Source of the DNA: Dyella sp. RRB7
Lineage (GTDB): Bacteria > Pseudomonadota > Gammaproteobacteria > Xanthomonadales > Rhodanobacteraceae
DNA length: 64,000 bases
Reading direction: 5' to 3'
Assembly (NCBI RefSeq): GCF_022761115.1
Contig: NZ_JAKWJS010000005.1
Coordinates: 1 to 64,000, forward strand
The notes beneath the pieces are model-generated. The model saw nothing but the letters and a program-made list of their open reading frames with translations. It was not told where the DNA came from and made no database searches. A program made the translations under genes and the position numbers. The stretch's first letter is position 1; each line of letters begins with the position of its first letter. This document shows, in pieces, positions 48,831-60,045 of the stretch.

Positions 48831-48909
48831 CCGCCGGCCCCTTCTGAGGGCGTCCGCTGCGTGCCAAAATTTGTGGCGACGCATCATTTCGCGCACGGAA
48901 ATCCCCCGC

Positions 48910-51900
48910 ATGCTTGGCATCGTCCGGATCGCGCTCACGCGGCCCTACACCTTTATTGTTCTCGCGCTGACCATTCTCATCTTTGGTGTGATGGCGGCAG
49001 CCCGCACGCCTACCGACATCTTTCCGGAGATCAACATCCCGGTGATCGCCGTGTCCTGGCAGTTCACCGGCATGACGCCCGACCAGATGTCCGGCCGCAT
49101 GAATACGCCGTTCGAACGCGTGCTCACCACCACCGTCAACGACATCGAGCACATCGAGTCGGAGTCGATCAATGGCATGGGCATCACCAAGATCTACTTC
49201 CAGCCCGGCGTGAACATCGCCGTGGCGAATGCGCAGGTGACGGCGATTGCGCAGACCATCCTCAAGCAGATGCCGGCCGGTGCGACGCCGCCGCTGATCG
49301 TGAACTACAACGCCTCGACGGTGCCGATCCTGCAGCTGGCGCTGTCGGGCAAGGGGCTGAGCGAACAGCAGCTGGGCGACCTCGGCCTCAACCTGCTGCG
49401 TCCGCAGCTGGTGACGGTGCAGGGCGCGGCCATTCCTTATCCGTTCGGCGGCAAGACCCGCCAGGTGCAGTTGGACGTGGATCCTGGCGCGCTGCAGGCG
49501 CGCGGCCTGTCCACGCAGGATGTGGCCAACGCACTGGCCAACCAGCAGCAGATCAGCCCCATCGGCACGCAGAAGATCGGCAAGTACGAGTACGTGATGG
49601 AGCTCAACAACGCTGCCATCCATGTCGAGGAGCTGGAAGATCTGCCGATCAAGACGGCCAACGGCACCACCATCTATGTGCGCGACGTGGCCCATGTACG
49701 TGACGGCAATCCGCCGCAGACCAACATCGTGCATGTGGATGGCGTGCGCTCCACGCTGCTGTCGATCCTGAAGAACGGTTCCACCTCGACCCTCGCCATC
49801 GTCGCCGGCGCCCGCGAGAAGCTCGCGGCCATGAAGGACGCGCTGCCGGACAACCTGACGGTGAAGCCCATCGGCGACCAGTCGGTGTTCGTGCGCGCCT
49901 CGATCGACGGCGTGGTCCGCGAGGGCATCATCGCTGCGGCGCTGACCAGCCTGATGATCCTGCTGTTCCTCGGCAGCTGGCGTTCCACGCTGATCATCAC
50001 CACCTCGATTCCGCTCGCCGTGCTCGGTTCGGTGTTCACGCTGTCGGCCATCGGGCAGACGCTGAACATCATGACGCTGGGCGGCCTCGCGCTGGCGGTG
50101 GGCATCCTGGTGGACGAAGCCACGGTGACCATCGAGAACATCAACTGGCATCTGGAGCAGGGCAAGGACGTCATCACGGCGATCGTCGATGGCTCGGCGC
50201 AGATCATCGTGCCGGCCTTCGTGTCGTTGTGCTGCATCTGCATCGTGTTCGTGCCGATGTTCTTCCTCCCGGGCGTGGCGCGCTATCTGTTCGTGCCGAT
50301 GGCGGAGGCGGTGATCTTCGCGATGATCTTCTCCTTCATCCTGTCGCGTACGCTCGTGCTGACGATGGCGAAGTACCTGCTGCACGCACACCCGCCGACC
50401 GTGGACGAGCACGGGCAGCACCTGCCGCTGCCGCCTCCGAAGACGGCACTGGGACGCTTCCAGCAGGGTTTCGTGAATCGCTTCGAGACGTTCCGCGCGG
50501 GCTACAGCGGCGTGCTCAACCTCGCCATGCAGCATCGCAAGGTGTTCGTGGCCGGCTTCCTCGGCTTCGTGTTGCTGTCGTTCCTGCTGTTGCCGGGGCT
50601 GGGCAGCAACTTCTTCCCGGACGTCGACGGCGGCCAGATCCTGGTGCATGTGCGCGCACCGGTCGGCACGCGCGTCGAAATGACCGCGGTCGAATTCTCG
50701 GACATCGAGAAGGTCATCCGCCAGGTGATTCCGCCGGACGAGCTCGAAGCGCTGGTCGACAACATCGGCCAATACTCCAGCTCGATCAACACGATCTACA
50801 ACAACACCGGCGAAGTGGGCGAGCAGGATGGCGACATCCAGATCTCGCTGAATGACGGACATCGCCCGAGCGCGGAATACGTGAAGTTGCTGCGCGAGAA
50901 GTTGCCGCGCCTGTTCCCGGGCTCCACGTTCTCGTTCCCGCCGGCGGATATCGTCAGCCAGATCCTGAACTTCGGTTCGCCCGCGCCGATCGACCTGCAG
51001 ATCCGCGGTTTCCATCTGGACAAGAACTTCGTGTACGCCAACGAGTTGCTCAACAAGATCCGCCAGATTCCGGGCGTGGTCGATGCGCGACTCCAGCAGT
51101 CGCAGGCGCAGCCGGCGTTCCGCATCGATGTGGATCGCACGCGTGCGCAGCTGCTGGGCCTGACCGAAGGCGACGTGACCAATAGCCTCATCGCGGACCT
51201 TTCCGGTACCGCCCAGGTCGCGCCGACGTACTGGCTCAACCCCGACAACAACGTCACCTATCCGATCTCGGCCCAGGTGCCGCAGTATCAACTGGACACC
51301 TTGGCGCAACTGAACAATTTGCCGATCACGTCCAAGAGCGGTGGCAATGCGCAGGTGCTGGGCGCGCTGGCGAATATCACGCGCACGCATCGCAACACCA
51401 TCGTCAGTCAGTACAACATCCAGTCGATGGTCGAGATCTTCGCCACCACCCAGGGACGTGACCTTGGTGCGGTGGCTGGCGATATCGAAAAGGTGCTGAA
51501 GGACACCGAGAAGGACAAGCCCAAGGGCGCCAACATCGCGCTGCTCGGCCAGGTGCAGACCATGCACGATGCCTATTCGGGCCTGCTGTTCGGCCTGCTC
51601 GGCTCGGCGGTGCTGGTGTACCTGCTGATCGTGGTCAACTTCCAGTCGTGGACCGACCCGTTCGTGATCATCACGGCACTGCCAGCCGCGTTGGCCGGCA
51701 TCGTGTGGATGCTGTTCGTCACGCACACCACGTTGTCGGTGCCGGCGCTTACCGGCGCGATCATGTGCATGGGCGTGGCCACCGCCAACTCGGTGCTGGT
51801 GGTGAGCTTCTGCCGCGAACGCCTGGACGCCCATGGCGATGCCACGCTGGCGGCGCGCGAAGCGGGTTTCGTGCGCTTCCGCCCGGTGCTGATGACGGCA

Positions 51901-52113
51901 CTGGCCATGATCATCGGCATGGTGCCGATGGCCCTTGGCCTGGGCGACGGCGGCGAGCAGAACGCGCCGTTGGGTCGCGCCGTGATCGGTGGCCTGTTGT
52001 TCGCTACCACGGCCACGCTGATCTTCGTTCCTGTCGTCTTTTCCATTGTTCACGCGCGTCACAAGCACGCGCCTGATTCGGCTGGTCATGCCGGAGAACC
52101 TGTCCATGTCTGA
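48910..52113 (+). CDS. RND-family efflux pump inner-membrane transporter (AcrB-like)
   Basis: Proton-driven inner-membrane transporter of 1067 residues, about the size of AcrB (1049). An N-terminal membrane helix (ALTRPYTFIVLALTILIFG) precedes the FPEINIPVIAV stretch typical of RND pumps. Two repeats of a large periplasmic loop each precede a bundle of hydrophobic helices. The proton-relay region LALAVGILVDEATVTIENI carries an acidic residue in the fourth-helix position, and the second half has GAIMCMGVATANSVLVVSFCRE. The membrane-fusion gene overlaps its end by 8 bases and an outer-membrane factor follows, so the complete tripartite pump is encoded. Substrate unknown. Confidence 0.93.
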   Translation: MLGIVRIALTRPYTFIVLALTILIFGVMAAARTPTDIFPEINIPVIAVSWQFTGMTPDQMSGRMNTPFERVLTTTVNDIEHIESESINGMGITKIYFQPGVNIAVANAQVTAIAQTILKQMPAGATPPLIVNYNASTVPILQLALSGKGLSEQQLGDLGLNLLRPQLVTVQGAAIPYPFGGKTRQVQLDVDPGALQARGLSTQDVANALANQQQISPIGTQKIGKYEYVMELNNAAIHVEELEDLPIKTANGTTIYVRDVAHVRDGNPPQTNIVHVDGVRSTLLSILKNGSTSTLAIVAGAREKLAAMKDALPDNLTVKPIGDQSVFVRASIDGVVREGIIAAALTSLMILLFLGSWRSTLIITTSIPLAVLGSVFTLSAIGQTLNIMTLGGLALAVGILVDEATVTIENINWHLEQGKDVITAIVDGSAQIIVPAFVSLCCICIVFVPMFFLPGVARYLFVPMAEAVIFAMIFSFILSRTLVLTMAKYLLHAHPPTVDEHGQHLPLPPPKTALGRFQQGFVNRFETFRAGYSGVLNLAMQHRKVFVAGFLGFVLLSFLLLPGLGSNFFPDVDGGQILVHVRAPVGTRVEMTAVEFSDIEKVIRQVIPPDELEALVDNIGQYSSSINTIYNNTGEVGEQDGDIQISLNDGHRPSAEYVKLLREKLPRLFPGSTFSFPPADIVSQILNFGSPAPIDLQIRGFHLDKNFVYANELLNKIRQIPGVVDARLQQSQAQPAFRIDVDRTRAQLLGLTEGDVTNSLIADLSGTAQVAPTYWLNPDNNVTYPISAQVPQYQLDTLAQLNNLPITSKSGGNAQVLGALANITRTHRNTIVSQYNIQSMVEIFATTQGRDLGAVAGDIEKVLKDTEKDKPKGANIALLGQVQTMHDAYSGLLFGLLGSAVLVYLLIVVNFQSWTDPFVIITALPAALAGIVWMLFVTHTTLSVPALTGAIMCMGVATANSVLVVSFCRERLDAHGDATLAAREAGFVRFRPVLMTALAMIIGMVPMALGLGDGGEQNAPLGRAVIGGLLFATTATLIFVPVVFSIVHARHKHAPDSAGHAGEPVHV

Positions 52114-53308
52114 GCATCTGACTACACTTCCTGAGTCGACGCCGTCGCCGCGTCGCCTGCGCCTGGCCGCGCTGATCGGTGCGGCCCTGTTCGGCTCGAT
52201 CGTGGTGATCGGTGTCGCCACCCGCCTTTCCGAGGCGCGCAGCCTGCGCCAGTGGACCGACGAGCAGGCCATTCCCACCGTGGTGATCTCGGAGCCCGAG
52301 TCCGCCGACGGCAAGGCGCCGCTGGAGCTGCCGGCGCAGATGGATGCGTTCACCAACGCACCGATCTACGCGCGCACCAGCGGCTATCTGAAGTCATGGG
52401 AGAAGGACATCGGTGCGCCGGTGAAGGCGGGCGACGTGCTCGGCATCATCGACACGCCCGATCTCGATCAGCAATTGCTGCAGGCCCAGGCCGACCTGGC
52501 CACCGCCAAGGCCAACGCCGCGCTCGCCGCGACCACGGCCAAGCGTTGGCAGGTACTGCGCCAGACCGACCCGGATTCGGTCTCGCAGCAGTCGGTGGAC
52601 CAGTACAACGGCGACCTGGCGGCCAAGCAGGCCCAGGTGAACGCCTCGCAGGCCAACCTCGATCGCCTCAAGGCATTGAAGTCGTATGCGCGCCTGGTCG
52701 CGCCGTTCGACGGCCGGGTGACTGCGCGCAATACCGATGTGGGCGCGCTGATCACCGCCGACAGCAACGGTAGCGGTACGCCCATGTTCACGGTGTCCGA
52801 CACCAGCAAGCTGCGCGTCTATGTGCGCGTGCCGCAGGTGTACGCGCCGGGCATTCATCGCGGTGACGAAGCCACGCTGACCGTGCCGGAATACCCGGGC
52901 AAGTCGTTCACCGCGAAGGTCGAGGCCGACGCCCGCGCGATCTCGCCGACCTCGGGCACCACGTTGGTGCAGCTGGTGGTCGACAATCCGGATGGCCGCC
53001 TGCTGCCGAGCAGCTATGCGAGCGTGAGCTTCAACATCGCCTCGGGCACGCTGGGCCTGCGGGTGCCGGCCGAGGCGTTGATCTTCGACGACAAGGGCCT
53101 GCACGTCGCCACGCTGGATGCGAGCGACCACGTGCACTTCAAGACCGTCACGATTCGTCGCGACTACGGCAAGTCGATCGAGATCGGTTCGGGCCTGGCG
53201 CCCAACGATCGCGTGATCATCAACCCGCCGGACGGCCTGGCCGATGGCGATGAAGTGCGCATTGCCAAGAACCCGCAGCAGGCGGCCAAGCCTCATGAAA
53301 AAGCTTAA
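52106..53308 (+). CDS. RND pump periplasmic adaptor (HlyD/MFP family)
   Basis: Membrane-fusion subunit linking the RND transporter to the outer-membrane channel, 400 residues. It has a single N-terminal transmembrane anchor (about 18-36) and no lipobox. The lipoyl half-motifs flank a coiled-coil hairpin: IYARTSGYLKSWEKDIGAPVKAGDVLGIIDTPDLDQQL before it and YARLVAPFDGRVTARNTDVGALI after it. A beta-barrel domain then leads to the membrane-proximal domain near the C-terminus. The start at 52106 has GGAGAA 9 bases upstream and lies inside the end of the transporter gene. Its own end overlaps the outer-membrane factor gene by 14 bases. Confidence 0.93.
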   Translation: MSEHLTTLPESTPSPRRLRLAALIGAALFGSIVVIGVATRLSEARSLRQWTDEQAIPTVVISEPESADGKAPLELPAQMDAFTNAPIYARTSGYLKSWEKDIGAPVKAGDVLGIIDTPDLDQQLLQAQADLATAKANAALAATTAKRWQVLRQTDPDSVSQQSVDQYNGDLAAKQAQVNASQANLDRLKALKSYARLVAPFDGRVTARNTDVGALITADSNGSGTPMFTVSDTSKLRVYVRVPQVYAPGIHRGDEATLTVPEYPGKSFTAKVEADARAISPTSGTTLVQLVVDNPDGRLLPSSYASVSFNIASGTLGLRVPAEALIFDDKGLHVATLDASDHVHFKTVTIRRDYGKSIEIGSGLAPNDRVIINPPDGLADGDEVRIAKNPQQAAKPHEKA

Positions 53309-54758
53309 GAGCCTCGCCGCGACCATCGCGACTACGCTGGCGCTGGGCGCATGTTCCATGGCGCCGGCCTACAAGCCGCCGGCGGCCCCGGTGGCCGAGC
53401 ACTATCAGTCCGCCGGCCCATGGACCACGGCGCAGCCGTCCGACCAGTTGCCGCGCGAAGGCTGGTGGAAGCTCTACGGCGACGAGCGGCTGAACGGCCT
53501 CGAGCAGCAGCTGATCGATCACAATGCCGACCTTGCCGCCGCGTTCGCGAGCTACCAGCAGTCGCGCGACTATCTCGCGCAGGTGCGTGCCGACCTGTTT
53601 CCGCAGGTCTCGCTGGGTGCCGGCGCGCAACGCAACCGCCAGTCGCTGAATGCACCGCTGCACGGTGCCACGTCGCCCGAGTATTACGACATGTACTCGG
53701 CCACGGCACAGGGTTCGTACGAAGTGGATCTGTGGGGCCGCGTGCACGACAACGTGGCCGCCGGGCGCGCCTCGATGCAGGCTGCCGCCGCTGATCTCGC
53801 CTCGGTGCGCCTGAGCCTGGAAGCATCGCTGGCGGACAGTTACCTGCAGCTGGTGGGCGTGGATCGCCAGATCGACCTGCTGCAGAAGACGGTCGACGCG
53901 TACCAGCGCGCCTTGCAGCTGACCAGCACGCTGCATGCGGGGGGCGCGGTATCCGGCCTCGACGTGGATCGCGCGCAGACGCAGCTGTCCGCCACGCGCT
54001 CGCAGCTGTCGCAGACCAGGGCGCAGCGCGACCTGCTGCTGCACGCCATCGCAGTGCTGGTGGGCCAGCCGGCGTCCAGCTTCACGCTAAAGGTGGATAC
54101 GGATCTGCCCAACCTGCCGGTGATTCCCACGGGCCTGCCGTCCACCTTGCTGGAGCGTCGCCCCGACATCGCCGCGGCCGAGCGCCGCACGGCGGAAGCC
54201 AATGCGCAGATCGGCGTGGCCCGTTCGGCGTTCTTTCCCTCGCTCACGCTCAGCGCCGGCGGCGGTTACACCAGCGGTGCGTGGGGCAATCTGTTGACCG
54301 CGCCGAGCCAGCTGTGGGCGCTGGGCCCGAACCTGCTGCTGGATGTGTTCGACGGCGGTCGCCGTCGCGCTCAGGTGGCATCGGCGCATGCGGCGTTCGA
54401 CGAGGCCAGCGCGCAATACCGCGGCACCGTGCTCACCGCTTTCCAGCAGGTGGAGGACAACCAGTCACTGCTCAACAACTACGGCAACGCGCTGATCGAC
54501 CAGAAGGACGCCACCACGGCGGCGGATCGCACGCTGACGTTGTCGACGGCGCTCTACAAGCAGGGCGCCGACAGCTATCTCGATGTGGTGACGGCGCAGG
54601 TGGATGCGTTGAATGCGCATCTTGGGTTGTTGTCGCTGCAAACCAATCAGCTGCGTGCGAGTGTGCAATTGGTGCGGGCGCTTGGCGGTGGATGGCAGGG
54701 TGATGAGATCTCGCCGCAGCGCTTGGCTGAGGAAGCGAAGGCGAGTGGCATCAAGTAA
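53295..54758 (+). CDS. RND pump outer-membrane factor (NodT/OprM family lipoprotein)
   Basis: TolC-like trimeric channel subunit, 487 residues. The lipobox LALGAC puts the acylated Cys near residue 20. The two OEP repeats are visible, each with a long helix pair. The SYEVDLWGRVHD motif of repeat 1 and RPDIAAAERRTAEANAQIGVARSAFFPSLTLSAGGG of repeat 2 are hallmarks of the family. It completes the pump with the transporter and adaptor. The start inside the adaptor gene (ATG at 53295) gives the proper signal peptide. Confidence 0.93.
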   Translation: MKKLKSLAATIATTLALGACSMAPAYKPPAAPVAEHYQSAGPWTTAQPSDQLPREGWWKLYGDERLNGLEQQLIDHNADLAAAFASYQQSRDYLAQVRADLFPQVSLGAGAQRNRQSLNAPLHGATSPEYYDMYSATAQGSYEVDLWGRVHDNVAAGRASMQAAAADLASVRLSLEASLADSYLQLVGVDRQIDLLQKTVDAYQRALQLTSTLHAGGAVSGLDVDRAQTQLSATRSQLSQTRAQRDLLLHAIAVLVGQPASSFTLKVDTDLPNLPVIPTGLPSTLLERRPDIAAAERRTAEANAQIGVARSAFFPSLTLSAGGGYTSGAWGNLLTAPSQLWALGPNLLLDVFDGGRRRAQVASAHAAFDEASAQYRGTVLTAFQQVEDNQSLLNNYGNALIDQKDATTAADRTLTLSTALYKQGADSYLDVVTAQVDALNAHLGLLSLQTNQLRASVQLVRALGGGWQGDEISPQRLAEEAKASGIK

Positions 54759-54825
54759 CACGTGGTGATTTTGGGGGCTCGTCGTCCTCTACGAAAGCAG
54801 GACAGGTGCGAAGCGCGCTTTTGAT

Positions 54826-54852
54826 CGTCATCCCCGCGAAAGCGGGGATCTC
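54826..54852. repeat. Partial GTCATCCCCGC palindrome (REP-like)
   Basis: ATCCCCGC and GCGGGGAT pair around GAAA; the left flank has GTC, but the matching right flank is CTC. It is a truncated copy of the family seen perfectly at 25088-25117. Confidence 0.7.
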
Positions 54853-55003
54853 GTAGCATGGCGAGGAATACCAGCCGGAACGGCTTCTGGGGCCTCGTTA
54901 CAGAACGCCTCCGCCGCTACACTGCGGCTAGGCCATGGCGCTGCGCGACGCGCCGCAGCGCTGAAAACTTAAAGCGGAGCATCGCTTCAAGCTTTGACCA
55001 CCG

Positions 55004-55057
55004 CTCCCCTTCGGGGAGAGGGTTGGGGTGAGGGGGCAATCTTGCGATACGCCCCCT
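55004..55057. repeat. CTCCCC hairpin repeat and tal terminator-like stem
   Basis: CTCCCC-TTC-GGGGAG followed by AGGGTTGGGGTGAGGGGG resembles the inverted pair at 41876-42007. The G-run then pairs (AGGGGGC, 55031-55037) with GCCCCCT (55051-55057). On the minus strand this forms a stem 11 bases past the transaldolase stop. Confidence 0.55.
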
Positions 55058-55067
55058 ATCTGCGCTC

Positions 55068-56021
55068 TTAGAGCTTGGCCGTCAGCAGCGTTTCCAGCTT
55101 GCGCTGGTCGGCGGCGAATTTGCGGATGCCGTCGGCAAGCTTGTCGGTGGCCATGGCGTCTTCGTTGTGGCCCCAGCGGAAGGCGGCTTCGCTGAGTGGC
55201 GTGGGCTTGGCTTCGCGCACGCCGTCGTCGCTCAGCGCACGCGGCAGCGGCGACTGGTCCTGCGCCAGCTTTTCCAGCAGGTCGGGGCTGATGGTGAGAC
55301 GATCGCAACCGGCCAGCGCCTGGATCTGCCCGATGTTGCGGAAGCTGGCGCCCATCACCACGGTGTCGTAGCCGTGCTGCTTGTACCAGGCGTAGATGCG
55401 GCGCACCGACTTCACGCCCGGGTCTTCGTCCGGCGCATAGCTCTTGGTCGCGGTGTTGGCGACGTACCAGTCCATGATGCGGCCGACGAACGGCGAGATC
55501 AGGAACACGCCGGCCTCGGCACAGGCCACTGCCTGCTCGAACGAGAACAGCAGGGTGAGATTGCACTGGATGCCGCGCTTTTCCAGCTGCTCGGCGGCGC
55601 GGATGCCTTCCCACGTCGAAGCGATCTTGATCAGGATGCGCTCGCGCTTGACGCCGGCCTGCTCATACAGCTCGATCAGGCGTTCGGCCTTGGCGATGGT
55701 GGCGTTGGTATCGAACGACAGGCGCGCATCGACTTCGGTGGACACGCGACCGGGCACCAGCTCGATGATCTTGCGGCCCACCGCCACGGCAAGGTGATCG
55801 CTGGCGTCGACCAGCTGCTGCTCGCGCGAATGGCTTTCCGATTTCGCGCGCTGCACGGCTTCGTCGATCAGCGGCGCATACGCCGGCAGCTCGGTGGCCT
55901 TCAGCAGCAGCGAGGGGTTGGTGGTGGCGTCCACCGGGCGATAGCGGGCAATGGCCTCGATATCGCCGGTATCGGCAACGACGGTGGTGTACTGGCGCAG
56001 TTGTTCGAGTTGGGAGGACAC
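55068..56021 (-). CDS. tal: Transaldolase
   Basis: Pentose-phosphate enzyme that moves a dihydroxyacetone unit between sedoheptulose 7-phosphate and glyceraldehyde 3-phosphate. The Schiff-base lysine is K132 in ILIK132IASTWEG, at the same position as in E. coli TalB. The N-terminal [12 protein letters not shown] and later [29 protein letters not shown] motifs are intact. The length is 317 residues. The start is a GTG at 56021 with only a weak GGAT upstream. It is followed on the left by a terminator-like stem and lies 30 bases after the ndh stop. Confidence 0.96.
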   Translation of the reverse strand: MSSQLEQLRQYTTVVADTGDIEAIARYRPVDATTNPSLLLKATELPAYAPLIDEAVQRAKSESHSREQQLVDASDHLAVAVGRKIIELVPGRVSTEVDARLSFDTNATIAKAERLIELYEQAGVKRERILIKIASTWEGIRAAEQLEKRGIQCNLTLLFSFEQAVACAEAGVFLISPFVGRIMDWYVANTATKSYAPDEDPGVKSVRRIYAWYKQHGYDTVVMGASFRNIGQIQALAGCDRLTISPDLLEKLAQDQSPLPRALSDDGVREAKPTPLSEAAFRWGHNEDAMATDKLADGIRKFAADQRKLETLLTAKL

Positions 56022-56051
56022 GTCGATATCCGTTGGGTTGAGGGGGTGATT

Positions 56052-57359
56052 TTACGCGTCGCCGGACGAGGGCGCATGCGCGTCATGGGTTTCGTCGCTG
56101 CCGGTGACGATGCGGGCATGGCGCTGGTAGGTCCAGTAGGCCCAGGCCCAATCCAGCATCACCACCAGCCGGTTGCGGAAACCGATCAGGAAGGCGATGT
56201 GCGCCACCAGCCAGATCCACCAGGCCAGCAGGCCGGAGAACTTCAGACGGCCAAACTGCGCTACTGCGGCCATGCGCCCGATGGTGGCCAGCGCACCATC
56301 GTCGCGGTAGCGGAACGGCGGGCTGGCGCCGCCGCGCCAGCGCGCCTTCAGCACGCTGGCCACGTAGCGCCCCATCTGCTTGGCGGCCGGGGCGACGCCG
56401 GGCACGGGCTTGCCGTCGGCCTGCGCCACGCTGGCGAGGTCGCCGATGACGAATACCTCCGGGTGTCCCGGCAGGCTGAGATCGGCCTCGACCTGCACGC
56501 GGCCGGCGCGGTCCACCGGTGCGCCCAGGCGACGCCCCAGCGGCGAGGCGGCGACACCGGCTGCCCACAACACGGTGCGCGCCGCGTAGGGTGTCTCGCC
56601 CAGGACGACACCGTGCTCGTCGATCCCGGTCACCGCCGTGTTCAGTCGCACGTCGACGCCGAGCTTTTCCAGCTGGCGGCGTGCCTTGTCGGAGAGGTCG
56701 GGGGCGAACGCCGGCAACAGGCGCGGCCCCGCTTCCACCAGCAGCACGTTGGCCTGGCGCAGCTCGGCGCGGCGGAATTCGCGGGGCAGTGTGTGCCGTG
56801 CGATTTCCGCCAGCGTGCCGGCCAGTTCGACGCCGGTGGCGCCGCCGCCGACCACCACGAAATTCAGCCATGCCTGCCGCTGTGCGGGGTCGTCCTCGCG
56901 CTCGGCCCGTTCGAAGGCGAGCAGCACGCGGCGGCGGATGGTGAAGGCATCGTCCAGCGTCTTCAGCCCGGGCGCATAACGTTCCCAATCATCGTGTCCG
57001 AAATACGCGTGGGTGGCACCGGTGGCGACCACCAGCGCGTCATAGTCCAGTTCACCATTGGCAAGCGTGACGCGGTGCTGCGCCAGGTTCACGTCCAGCG
57101 CTTCGTCCATCAACACGGTGACGTTGGCCTGCTTGCGCAGGATCTGCCGCAGGGGCGCGGCGATCGAGGGAGCGGAGAGGCCAGCCGTGGCGACCTGGTA
57201 GAGCAGGGGCTGGAACAGGTGATGGTTGCGCCGGTCGATCAGGGTGATGCGGGCCGGCGTGCCGGCGAGCCCGCGTGCCACCGCCAGTCCGCCGAAGCCG
57301 CCGCCGAGAATGACGACGTGGGGGCGTGCATCGTGCGTTCGTGCATCGTTGCCTTCCAT
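56052..57359 (-). CDS. ndh: Type II NADH dehydrogenase (NDH-2)
   Basis: Membrane-associated FAD enzyme that passes electrons from NADH to quinone without pumping protons, 435 residues. Two dinucleotide-binding motifs are present: VVILGGGFGGLAVARGL (about 15-31) for FAD and FVVVGGGATGVELAGTL (about 167-183) for NADH. The C-terminal quarter has a hydrophobic/amphipathic segment (FSGLLAWWIWLVAHIAFLIGF) that should anchor it to the membrane. AGGAG 6 bases upstream supports the ATG at 57359. It lies between priA and tal on the same strand. Confidence 0.93.
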   Translation of the reverse strand: MEGNDARTHDARPHVVILGGGFGGLAVARGLAGTPARITLIDRRNHHLFQPLLYQVATAGLSAPSIAAPLRQILRKQANVTVLMDEALDVNLAQHRVTLANGELDYDALVVATGATHAYFGHDDWERYAPGLKTLDDAFTIRRRVLLAFERAEREDDPAQRQAWLNFVVVGGGATGVELAGTLAEIARHTLPREFRRAELRQANVLLVEAGPRLLPAFAPDLSDKARRQLEKLGVDVRLNTAVTGIDEHGVVLGETPYAARTVLWAAGVAASPLGRRLGAPVDRAGRVQVEADLSLPGHPEVFVIGDLASVAQADGKPVPGVAPAAKQMGRYVASVLKARWRGGASPPFRYRDDGALATIGRMAAVAQFGRLKFSGLLAWWIWLVAHIAFLIGFRNRLVVMLDWAWAYWTYQRHARIVTGSDETHDAHAPSSGDA

Positions 57360-57414
57360 GTGATGCTCCTGTCTAAGGTGAGAATCATGGGAGGTGCCGT
57401 CGCGATCCCGTGGC

Positions 57415-59583
<2,169 letters not shown>

Positions 59584-60045
59584 GAAAACCTCGTGGCGGC
59601 CCAGTGTAACCGGCCTGACGCACATCCGGATGGCCTGGCGGGTTGGGCACATGCGCCAGCGAATGGTCTGCTGGCGGCGGCTTGCGGCCGGTTGCTGCCC
59701 CGTCATCTAGGAAGCGAGGCTAAGTGGCTAACGGAGCGGCGCTTTTGCCGTTATCCACAGCAGCTGTGGATAAGTCTGTGGATGGTCCGTTGAGGGAGCC
59801 CCTCCAGGCGCATGAAAACGGCCTTCATGACGTTCTGCGCAAGTTTTAACCATGAAAAAAAGGTCTTTCAATTCAGTTGATTATAATTTTTACTCGGCTG
59901 GCGTTCATACAACTGCCATAGGCACGGGACTTGCCTTGACAGCCATGTGACGCTGTGCAAAACCCTCCCGCGAACCCTCTTGAAGTCGCTCGTCGCCCGC
60001 TCGTTTGCGGGCCAGGTGTGTGATCGCCATCACGATGGCGACGTT
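59584..60045. other. 462-base interval upstream of priA with DnaA boxes and an AT-rich stretch
   Basis: Two perfect inverted DnaA boxes and a weaker third lie at 59751-59785. A run unusually rich in A and T for this genome follows at about 59841-59892 and includes a TATAAT on each strand (TTATAATT). On the minus strand that TATAAT could be the -10 of the priA promoter. The remaining bases to the DUF3667 stop show no gene. Confidence 0.65.
59751..59785. promoter_or_regulatory. DnaA-box cluster
   Basis: TTATCCACA (59751-59759) and TGTGGATAA (59765-59773) are perfect consensus DnaA boxes in inverted orientation, 5 bases apart. TGTGGATGG (59777-59785) matches at 7 of 9 positions. They lie in the leader or promoter region of priA. 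Confidence 0.75.

Larger units (their letters stand above)
54759..55067. other. Intergenic interval with two repeat elements
   Basis: 309 bases between the convergent pump operon and transaldolase gene. It holds a partial GTCATCCCCGC palindrome (54826-54852) and a CTCCCC/GGGGAG hairpin repeat with its GGTTGGGGTGAGGGGG tail (55004-55035). A terminator-like stem AGGGGGC/GCCCCCT lies at 55031-55057 just beyond tal. No gene is supported. Confidence 0.65.

Noticed and set aside
48673-52356. A 1227-codon minus-strand open frame opposite the RND pump
   Set aside because: It is a compositional shadow of high-GC coding DNA. The plus-strand frame has full RND motifs and the antisense translation is Arg/His/Asp-rich with no domains.
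59751-59892. Chromosomal replication origin
   Set aside because: Only three DnaA boxes are present and dnaA, dnaN, recF, gyrB and rpmH are all absent; treated as a DnaA regulatory site instead.
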